In this document: positions 6,440 through 13,500 of the stretch, in pieces
Layout: every line of letters begins with the position of its first letter
Position numbering within the stretch: the stretch's first letter is position 1
Assembly (NCBI GenBank): GCA_003162615.1
Contig: PMNG01000181.1
Location: 9,581-23,985, forward strand
DNA: 14,405 nt
Reading direction: 5' to 3'
From: Methanothrix sp.
GTDB lineage: Archaea > Halobacteriota > Methanosarcinia > Methanotrichales > Methanotrichaceae
Notes under the pieces: model-generated
The model's input: only the letters and a program-made list of their open reading frames with translations
Told to the model about the DNA's origin: nothing
Database searches by the model: none
Program-made: the position numbers and the translations under genes

Positions 6440-6964
6440 TCAAAATCCCGCCCGTTTAATATGTATAGACTCCAATATAGCCGAGACATCATTCATTTTC
6501 CAGTCATGATTGCCTTGGACTTCGACCTCCGTACTGCCGTTAACAATCCAGTAACCGGCTATCCAGTCTAGATGCCCCGATAAATCAACGCCTGTTACCA
6601 CAAAGCCCAAATGACCGTCAATTGTTCTCTGAGTTCTTGTTATATGGCTATAAGTCATGTTTTTATAAGAAGATTCGACAAACGATGCAAGGTTATCAAG
6701 GCTTATGTACGATGGTGCAGGCTGATAGAATGTGCAGATCCCAATCAATCCACAATCATTCCCGGTTCGATTGCTTAAACGTAGACCATATAGGATATTG
6801 TTACCGTAATATACAGGGTTCAGCTTTGAAAAGTTCATTTTCTCAATTGTGGTCAGGTTGAATGTAACCAAATACGGCCCACATTTCTGGCTTTCCATCT
6901 CAGCAAACGTAGGAAGAATTAAAGCCAACACCAGAACAAAGGCTAGGACTAGATACCGCTTCAT
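6440..6964 (-). CDS. Exported protein of unknown function
   Basis: A 174-residue protein that I cannot assign to a family. It starts with a clear signal peptide: MKRY, a hydrophobic run to about residue 19, and a probable cut after TFA (21/22). The mature part has five N-glycosylation sequons (Asn36, 44, 65, 102, 142), common in archaeal surface or secreted glycoproteins, and three cysteines (28, 71, 77). Predicted strands and aromatic residues, for example GYWIVNGSTEVEVQG near 137-151, suggest a compact beta-rich domain. There is no lipobox or C-terminal membrane anchor, so it is probably released or loosely attached. A GAGGC sequence about 11 bases before the ATG may act as the ribosome site. 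It diverges from the methyltransferase gene. Confidence 0.75.
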   Translation of the reverse strand: MKRYLVLAFVLVLALILPTFAEMESQKCGPYLVTFNLTTIEKMNFSKLNPVYYGNNILYGLRLSNRTGNDCGLIGICTFYQPAPSYISLDNLASFVESSYKNMTYSHITRTQRTIDGHLGFVVTGVDLSGHLDWIAGYWIVNGSTEVEVQGNHDWKMNDVSAILESIHIKRAGF

Positions 6965-6989
6965 GAATTAGATTGCCTCTTTAAGTTCC

Positions 6990-7006
6990 ACCTACTTATT
7001 TCGTAC
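6990..7006 (-). promoter_or_regulatory. Possible promoter of the exported-protein gene
   Basis: Reverse strand ACGAAATAAGTAGG, a purine BRE-like stretch followed by an AT-rich TATA-like core, lies about 35 bases before the ATG at 6964. It is a weak match. Confidence 0.25.
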
Positions 7007-7094
7007 TCCGAAGGTTTATTCATCTATTCTGCCTGTTCCTTAGGTCTTCTGATATAATAGAGCGCCGTAATATGAGTATCTGGACGAATATACG

Positions 7095-7106
7095 AGAATA
7101 TAAACG
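7095..7106 (+). promoter_or_regulatory. Possible TATA promoter of the methyltransferase gene
   Basis: GAGAATATAAAC is centred about 28 bases before the ATG at 7128. It has an AT core with a purine stretch on its upstream side, the distance expected for a nearly leaderless archaeal transcript. Confidence 0.4.
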
Positions 7107-7127
7107 TCTGGAAAAGAACGCAGGTAC

Positions 7128-7787
7128 ATGCATTTTCCCAACTACGACGAGGAGATTCGCAGTATTCTACCCTATTATGATTCGTTTCATCAAGAGACCA
7201 TCAACTTAATCAAAGCCGTGAACGCAAAGCCTGCCGTTTGGCTGGATACAGGCTGCGGGACAGGCACGCTTGTCGAGAGGGCCTTGAAACGTTTCCCTGA
7301 AACCAAGTTCGTACTGGCTGATCCGTCTGCCGAGATGCTGGAAGAGACAAGAAAGAAGCTATCTGGTTCAGATAGAGTAACGTTCTTGAAGCCCAATTCG
7401 ACCCAAGACCTGTCTACAAAGATCATTGGAAAGCCCGATGTAATTACTGCAATTCAATCGCATCATTATCTCTCGAAGGAAGATAGGATCAAGGTCACAA
7501 AAGTATGTTACGACCTACTGAATGAAGGCGGTATCTATGTAACCTTCGAGAATATCAAGCCAATGACCGAAATAGGGATCGAGATAGGGAAACGGAACTG
7601 GAAGAGTTTTCAGCTTTCGAAGGGTAGGGATCAGGAAACAGTCGAGAATCATATCAAGCGATTTGACACTATGTTCTTCCCCATAACGGTTGAAGAACAT
7701 CTCTCTCTGCTGAGGGAAATGGGATTTAATGCGGTCGAACTGCTCTGGTACTCGTGTATGCAGGCGGGATTCTACTGCGTGAAGTAA
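7128..7787 (+). CDS. Class I SAM-dependent methyltransferase
   Basis: A 219-residue protein with the Rossmann-like methyltransferase core. Motif I is WLDTGCGTG (38-46), which binds SAM; the acidic residue after strand 2 is Asp65 (FVLADPSAEML); motif IV is near DVITAIQSHHYL (104-115), followed by a helix and the strand GGIYVTFENI. The C-terminal part (160-219) includes a variable insertion and ends with MGFNAVELLWYSCMQAGFYCVK, the typical last two strands. The first 30 residues (FPNYDEEIRSILPYYDSFHQ) resemble the N-terminal cap of small-molecule methyltransferases related to the UbiE/CmoA group. The substrate cannot be told from sequence. It is a single gene with no operon partner; a short AGGT precedes the ATG. 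Confidence 0.88.
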   Translation: MHFPNYDEEIRSILPYYDSFHQETINLIKAVNAKPAVWLDTGCGTGTLVERALKRFPETKFVLADPSAEMLEETRKKLSGSDRVTFLKPNSTQDLSTKIIGKPDVITAIQSHHYLSKEDRIKVTKVCYDLLNEGGIYVTFENIKPMTEIGIEIGKRNWKSFQLSKGRDQETVENHIKRFDTMFFPITVEEHLSLLREMGFNAVELLWYSCMQAGFYCVK

Positions 7788-8016
7788 TATTTTATTCGTT
7801 ATCTCCTTTCGGGGAATTGGCACAATACAGCACCATATGTGTCGGATTGGTGACTTCCCAATTGCTGGGGTGTTAGAAGAATTGATGCTCAATCATCGCG
7901 CACCTGACTTTCCATAAGTACAGAATGATAACAACATATTTAAGAATAGAAAGTGCATCTTATTATTGGGATTGGGAGCTATGTATGACTGATCGAGTCT
8001 CAAAGGGGGATATGAT
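7788..8016 (+). other. Intergenic region with promoter of the repeat-bearing exported gene
   Basis: This gap contains several AATTGG/CCAATT hexamers (for example GGAATTGG near 7813 and CCCAATTG near 7858) like those in the gap at 8743-9144. CATATTTAAGAA at 7935-7946 is a TATA-like element about 70-80 bases before the next start codon. I see no gene in it. Confidence 0.4.
7934..7947 (+). promoter_or_regulatory. Likely TATA box for the gene at 8017
   Basis: ACATATTTAAGAAT is a good archaeal TATA-like core. Initiation about 25 bases later would give a leader of roughly 50 bases that includes the strong GGGGGAT ribosome site before the ATG. Confidence 0.4.
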
Positions 8017-8742
8017 ATGGAAAATGTTCTTCGACCTACTGGCGCGATGATTTGTGTCTCTATCTTTATTTGTCTATGTTTGATAGGTCAATCAGCAGCA
8101 ACGCCAGACACAGCCGACTCTCTCAGCAGAGTCAAGGAATTTCATTCGAACTTCATCAACCATGGCCAGCAATCGATGCCGTCTCTTGTGCGGCCTCAGC
8201 TTTCTGATAATGGGGCCCAAGAACCTGGATTGGGGACCTTCCCTCCAGATTTAATGCCCCACTCTGTGCCAGTGAAGCAACATATAGCCATGGATAATTC
8301 TCATCCAGAACAGCAAGTCCAGGATATGTACGCTTTGAATAATAATATGCAGAGAGACATTGTCTTCGATGACACTCAGAGTGGAGATCCCATGAAAAAG
8401 GGCTTGAAGAACTCCATGGATATTGCGATTAACGGGAATGGACAAGGTCAACCCGAGAGCAATGGCCTGCCAGACGGAAGTTCTGATGACATGGGTATTG
8501 AGAATTTTGTAGATAATGCCGTAAGTTCCCAGCAACATGACGGTACCGTTTATTATAAAAGCCAAAGCGGTTCTCCGTCACAGCAACGCCTCGGGAATTA
8601 TATGAACATCGATGTCAGCGGCATAAACGTCCAGGCAACAAATACTGTGCCGGGTGGCAGTGCAGTGGCAACCTCGAATATAGAAATAAAGCCCGTGCAA
8701 ATCATTTTCTGTCCGCCTGAAGTCGAAGAGAAGCTCAAATAG
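8017..8742 (+). CDS. Exported low-complexity protein with an internal repeat, function unknown
   Basis: A 241-residue protein with an N-terminal hydrophobic segment (about residues 9-24) and a probable signal cleavage near QSAA/TP (28/29). The mature part is hydrophilic and rich in Asn, Gln, Ser, Gly, Asp and Met. Two segments align with each other: 119-143 (DTQSGDPMKKGLKNSMDIAI followed by NGNGQ) and 181-206 (KSQSGSPSQQRLGNYMNIDV followed by SGINVQ), sharing the pattern QSGxP...L.N.M.I....Q. The C-terminal part (ATSNIEIKPVQIIFCPP) contains the only cysteine of the mature chain. A strong AAAGGGGGAT ribosome site supports the ATG at 8017. I recognise no enzyme family; a surface or matrix role would fit composition but is a guess. 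It is flanked by gaps on both sides and appears to be transcribed alone. Confidence 0.7.
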   Translation: MENVLRPTGAMICVSIFICLCLIGQSAATPDTADSLSRVKEFHSNFINHGQQSMPSLVRPQLSDNGAQEPGLGTFPPDLMPHSVPVKQHIAMDNSHPEQQVQDMYALNNNMQRDIVFDDTQSGDPMKKGLKNSMDIAINGNGQGQPESNGLPDGSSDDMGIENFVDNAVSSQQHDGTVYYKSQSGSPSQQRLGNYMNIDVSGINVQATNTVPGGSAVATSNIEIKPVQIIFCPPEVEEKLK

Positions 8743-9144
8743 CGAATGGGGTATTCCACAGTCTACAGCAAAATTGGGAAATTGGAAAATTGGAAAATTG
8801 GAATATTATAACAGGGATAGCTAGCTGATTTACAACTTCCCAATTGGTTGAAAACATGTAAAGAATTTAGGTAATTGGAGTCGTAGCCATTGTATATTGA
8901 CTTTGTCTCATCGTACCACAGAGGATTTCCTAATAACCTCTTATTTCTGGCACAGCTTTAAAAACCGCACATAAAGCAATGCGTTGTTTGACAGGTTTTT
9001 AGGAATCCTCCATATATTATTTGATTTTTAGCTTAAGAGCCAAATAACTTGGGGGGACAATCTTTGTTTGAGACTAAGGGACCTCAAAGATATATATAGT
9101 GAAATATTATCATCTAACGTGCGGTCCTTCTCTGCTACACCGGA
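8743..9144. other. AT-rich convergent intergenic region, no gene seen
   Basis: The gap lies between the ends of the exported-protein gene (rightward) and the thioredoxin gene (leftward). It holds the AAATTGG-type tandem repeat, a CCCAATTGG site at 8840, and two plus-strand TATA-like elements (CTTTAAAAACC near 8956 and GATATATATAG near 9089) that precede no coding gene. No tRNA or recognised structured RNA was seen. An unannotated small RNA after either TATA-like site is possible but unsupported. Confidence 0.4.
8769..8804. repeat. Tandem AAATTGG/AAAATTGG repeat
   Basis: The stretch reads AAAATTGGG, AAATTGG, AAAATTGG, AAAATTGG, then AATATT: four near-identical copies of a 7-8 base unit. Related AATTGG hexamers occur nearby (about 7814, 8842, 8873). 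It follows the end of the exported-protein gene. Confidence 0.8.
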
Positions 9145-9702
9145 TCATTTAGGTTTTTTGTATGTCATTAGATCCAGAATTGGCACTAGTGTTGTCATTT
9201 GTGTGGAGTTTGAGCTAAATGGAGTAATTAGCGTCTGATGTGAGACAGCAAGCTTATTATTGCTTGTGTTTAACCCCGGATCATCAATTTTAAGTAAATC
9301 CACGAGTTCCGACTTCGAACTGTATCCTTCTTGGCTATCCACTAGCATTCCGTTTTTGAAGATCAGAAGTGTTGGGTAAGACGTGATATTGTACCTTCTC
9401 GCTGTCGCCGAATTATTTTCGATATCGATCAGGCCAAAAGTCACTTGGCCTTTCAGCTCACTGGCCAATTCATAAAGGGCCGTGCTCATACTCTTACATG
9501 GTTCACACCATGGGACGTAGCAATCAAGGACAAAGAAAGGAAACTTGTTAATAGCGCTATTCGCTGTGTTGTCGTTTAACTTCAAAGATCCATCTGAGTT
9601 GGAGAGATCTGTTTTTATTAGCTGATCCGTGGCCGTCACGGTTGTCGCTAGGCCAAATATTGCTAACGACGCAAGTAATATGAAATACATTACTCGAGGC
9701 AT
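9145..9702 (-). CDS. Exported thioredoxin-like protein
   Basis: A 185-residue protein with an N-terminal signal peptide or anchor (hydrophobic run about residues 5-22, possible cut near TATA, 25/26) followed by a thioredoxin domain at about 45-140. The redox motif is WCEPC (65-69, Cys66 and Cys69) in YVPWCEPCKSM, and the cis-proline is Pro110 in TSYPTLLIFKNG. An extra Cys61 lies just before the motif. Thioredoxins reduce or exchange disulfides; an exported form would act on proteins outside the membrane. A tail of about 45 residues after the domain is rich in Ser, Thr and Asn and has sequons (NTS, NST), so it is probably glycosylated and flexible. An AAGGAGAG ribosome site lies about 7 bases before the ATG. 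Arginine is encoded by AGA/AGG in ARRYN, as in the other native genes. It is transcribed separately from the PPTase gene upstream (173-base gap). Confidence 0.88.
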   Translation of the reverse strand: MPRVMYFILLASLAIFGLATTVTATDQLIKTDLSNSDGSLKLNDNTANSAINKFPFFVLDCYVPWCEPCKSMSTALYELASELKGQVTFGLIDIENNSATARRYNITSYPTLLIFKNGMLVDSQEGYSSKSELVDLLKIDDPGLNTSNNKLAVSHQTLITPFSSNSTQMTTLVPILDLMTYKKPK

Positions 9703-9750
9703 TAATCATCTCTCCTTCGCTTATGCATTCTCAAATTCTGATAGGATCTA

Positions 9751-9770
9751 TGCTATTTAAGATTTTTGAG
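9751..9770 (-). promoter_or_regulatory. Likely promoter of the thioredoxin gene
   Basis: Reverse strand CTCAAAAATCTTAAATAGCA has an A-rich BRE-like part and a CTTAAATA core about 55 bases before the ATG at 9702. Initiation 25 bases downstream would give a leader of about 30 bases carrying the AAGGAGAG site. Confidence 0.4.
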
Positions 9771-9875
9771 AAAAAATTAACATTTCTGTTATATTATTTC
9801 TAGATATATAAGTGTTTATCGACGATCATCACCTGCAATTGGATGGAAAGTCCTAGTTACAAAGAACCTTACAAC

Positions 9876-10595
9876 TCAAGTGCTGTGGGTCGTCAAGTTG
9901 TCTTTCTGAGTAAGCTTCATATGCCAATTATGCCCTTCCGAGGCGACGCAACCGATCCACTCTCCGCCTAGTACGAATTTCTGGTATGTCAATGTGGCGT
10001 TATTTGCAACCGTGTCGCAAAGACCGGTTCCAATTGCTTTTGCTCCAGCTTCTAGCGACGTCCATTCTTCGATGAGACTCATGTTGCGATCACTCTCCCG
10101 TACTTCTTCTAATGCGAACCCATATTCTCCTGCAAACATCATTACCGCTGCTCCAACCAATTTGGAAGAACGGTTAGATTCAAGATCTGCACCGATGCGT
10201 CGGCCTAAACCCAACGCAATTACGCAGCAATCATCTCTGCGTGCTAAATTGAAATCCAAGCCCTTGGCCTGGTCGAGAGACAGCCGAGGCCGCCCGCGAG
10301 GTCCATAGAGAAATACTAGATTACAGGGATTAATTCCCGTATAGAGCCCCAACACCCCACGCAATAGAGTTCTAGAGATTGCGAAACGCAGACCGTCTAA
10401 TTCGCGCCCATAGCTGACGGCTCTGGCATGCTCGTCATGAGAAAGAAAAGGCCAGACTGCTTTCATCGAGCCACGGTCTAGCGGCAATGCATGTACAAGA
10501 ACCTGCCCGGATTTAAGGCCCTCTTCACGCTTTAGCGGGGAAACGCCGCAAGCCCACCACAGATCGACCAGAGAAGTTCTCATACTGTTACACAC
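9876..10595 (-). CDS. Sfp-type 4'-phosphopantetheinyl transferase
   Basis: Up to 239 residues, the Sfp/AcpT-type two-subdomain length. Such enzymes move the phosphopantetheine arm of CoA onto a serine of carrier domains. Seen are RFAISRTLLRGVLGLY (70-85), GRPRLSLDQAKGLDFNLARR (101-120), the Mg-binding IGADLES (Asp137, Glu139) and IEEWTSLEAGAKAIGTGL (175-192, Glu182 and Lys186). Some usual residues differ: FNLSHS is FNLARR, GIDVE is GADLE and WTxKEA is WTSLEA, but the metal and catalytic acids remain. It lies directly downstream of the NRPS gene. A GTG start at 10595 overlaps that gene by 8 bases; an ATG at 10583 would leave a 4-base gap. The coupling suggests it activates that NRPS carrier at Ser469. 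Arginine codons are mostly CGN, as in the NRPS and unlike the native genes. Family call is firm, target inferred. Confidence 0.88.
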   Translation of the reverse strand: MCNSMRTSLVDLWWACGVSPLKREEGLKSGQVLVHALPLDRGSMKAVWPFLSHDEHARAVSYGRELDGLRFAISRTLLRGVLGLYTGINPCNLVFLYGPRGRPRLSLDQAKGLDFNLARRDDCCVIALGLGRRIGADLESNRSSKLVGAAVMMFAGEYGFALEEVRESDRNMSLIEEWTSLEAGAKAIGTGLCDTVANNATLTYQKFVLGGEWIGCVASEGHNWHMKLTQKDNLTTHST

Positions 10596-13500
10596 TCTTC
10601 CGCGAGCTTACGTTCCTGGACAATGAGCTTGAAAGCTTTGGACTCTGCCCTAGCTGAGCAACAAGCGGTTTCTCAAATTTAGCCGGCTGAGACAAAACGA
10701 CTCCAACCTGGAGCATCGGTTGGGCTGGTGAACCTTCCCAATCGCTACCCTCCGCGAGTGTCTCGCCTTTCATGAGCAGCGAAAGGTTCCCCAGGCGCGC
10801 GCCTGCCTTCATCTCGCTATCGTAGAGCACCACGCTTCGTTCACCGATGGTACAATCGGGGCCAACGCGGACGTACGACATCTTCATCACGCGATCTTCA
10901 AACAGATGAGTCTGCAGCGAAACTCCGGGGTTGATGGCGCTGTTGTCCCCAACTTCGGTGAGGTCGAACTCACTCATGTAAGTGGTCATGAGCAGGACGT
11001 TACGTCCAAGCTTTACGCCCAACAAACGCAACATCGGCCGGACGAATGGGGTTCCAAGCAAGAATCCTAGAAGTAATGGAGTGGTGACGTTTTCATAGAG
11101 GCCAGTGATTAACTCTGTGCGGCGTACAAAGTGGCTCCACAATGGCTCGAAGCGCGGCCGGTAGCGACCAATCAGCAGCCACTTGAGCGCTGCTACTGCG
11201 AGGATTGCGACAAGCGCAGGAGCCAGGTAAAACAGCGGCAGCAGAGGTAAGGAAAAACCTAACCCCAGTGTGGCGAGACTTGCTTGCGACAAGAAATATA
11301 GCGTCCATAAAATGCCAAATGCGAAGGCCGGCGGAAGCGTGATACGGAAGAATTCGTAACCATAGCGCAACGCATAGGCACCCAGACGTGGTTTGAAAGT
11401 CTGCTCTTCGGTGTAGCCCTCGACAACTTGCCGACGAGGCAGGTACATCGGTGGCAGCCCAAGCCAGGAACTACCGGGGTAAATCGCAGCTTGAGGTGGA
11501 GTCGACTGCACCCCGATCAGACAACCGTCGGGAATATTTCCACCGACTGGAACCAGCGCAGAGTTACCGATGAAAGTGCGGACGCCTATGGTAATGGGTG
11601 CGACAATCAACGTTCCGCGATAAACTCGAGCTGGCCCGATCGAGGCCATATCAGCGACGAAGGCCTCGTCTTTGATTGTGAGCAGCTCAGGAGTGATATT
11701 GGAAACTGTCGAGATTTCGCCGCGCGCGCCAATCTTAGCTCCGAGCATACGCAAGAAGGAGGCTATGTAAAGCGTCCCATATTGCGCATTATTTAGCATC
11801 AAGGTCAATCCCACGAGCGCGTCGACTGTCCACTTGCGCAGGTAGAAGGTGGATTGCAGCGGGTATCCGCCTGGCTTGACGTCTGGCAGTATTAGGCGCT
11901 TGCAACCCGCAACGAGTATGCACAGGGAAGAGACGAACATGGCACCGGCTAAAATCAGGCCGACGACCCAGGTCCAGGCATTTCCCGAATAGTTCGTGAA
12001 CAACCACCAATCGAATAGCACTCCAGGCATTACTGCCAAGAGCGGCACAAGCGGCAGAAATAACATGCCGGAAACCAGGAATCCCACGGTCAACATCCGT
12101 TCCGACACACGTTGACTGCCCTGCGTTACGGGCACAACGAACGGGGGAGCCTGATCGATTGGCTGAGAACGTGCTGGTGACCCATTAGCTACCCGACCAG
12201 GTGACAATATGCTTCCGGGGGCAAGCTGAGATTGCTCGAGAAGCATTGCGCCATCGCCTATTATGGTGTTGATGCCTATCACGCTGTTGGCTCCTACGAA
12301 GCAATCACTCCCGATGTCGATTGCTCCAAACTCGATGCCGCCAGGCGTCACCGAGTAACCCAACAAGTAGCTACCGTTGCCGACGCTGGTGCCGTCGCCT
12401 AGGCTGATCAAGTCGTGGCAGGAAACGAGACTAGTGCCGATGTAGCAATCCTTGCCGATCCTTGCGCCCATCAGGCGGCAATACCAGACCATCAGCGGCG
12501 TGCCCACAAACATGGACGCTGGCACGAGTCCTTGTGCCAGGTTTACCAGCCACCAGCGCAGATAAGCATCACCCCATAGCGGATGCACTCCTGGTTTAAA
12601 CTGACCTATCAACAACCGTTTCGTGACGACTGCGACAGCAATCGAGGCCGGAATGTAGAGCAAATACAAAAGTAGCCCAATAAACACGTATTGCAGTAGT
12701 GTGTCGCTTCCGGTCAGCCTCTGCGACAGATACAGCCAGAGGATTATCATTAGGCCAGGAATACCAAACATTACATATAGAGATAAGGACTGAACGGCTG
12801 CGAGCCTCTTCGAAGCACGCGTTTTGAACGTAGCTTTTTTAGGCTGTTCGACAATCAAGATTCCTTTAGGATCAACAGCAGCCGAACCAAGCCTTGCGAG
12901 CTTCTGCACAGTCGGGTTAGCATAGAAATCGACCATGCTCAAATGAGCGAACGCTGGATTTTCCCTCAATTTCGATACTGCAAAGGCTGCGAAAAGCGAG
13001 TGACCGCCAAGGTCACGGAAGAAGTCCGCGGTTGCTGAGATCTGCGGCAGCCTCAGGACATTGCTCCAGACCTCAGAGATCTGGGTTTCAATTTCTCCCT
13101 TGGGAGCGACGAATGGCTTGTTAGAACCAAGCCTGGTCAAACCGGGCTTGGGCAGGGCCTTGCGGTCGATCTTGCCGCTGGGAAGGATAGGAAGTGCATC
13201 GATCAGCTCTATGTAAGCCGGTACCATGTAGGGCGGCATGTAGTAGTGAAGCAGATCATGGAGCTTCGCAGGATCGACGTTGTGGCCGAGTCTTGGAGTT
13301 ACATAGGCGACAAGCTCCTCGATTCCATCAGAAGATGGCATCACTGCCACCGCAGTCGCCTGAACGTCCTCAGACTTCAAGATTACCGATTCGATCTCTG
13401 ATAACTCTATGCGGTAGCCGCGCAGCTTTACCTGTAGGTCTGCACGCCCGTGGTATTCGATCTCACCGGTCTCTGAATAGCGGCCGAGGTCGCCGGTTCG

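Noticed and set aside
7515..7892. Reverse-strand ORF overlapping the 3' end of the methyltransferase gene
   Set aside because: Mostly antisense to the methyltransferase C-terminus; no ribosome site or family motif.
8251..8565. Reverse-strand ORF inside the repeat-bearing exported gene
   Set aside because: The forward gene has a signal peptide, strong ribosome site and internal protein repeat; the reverse frame has none of these.
8769..8804. CRISPR-like array
   Set aside because: Units are 7-8 bases without spacers and there are no cas genes; it is a simple tandem repeat.
7853..8846. 12-base direct repeats bracketing the exported gene as mobile-element target duplications
   Set aside because: A shared 12-mer is expected by chance in a window of this size, and there is no transposase or inverted terminal repeat.
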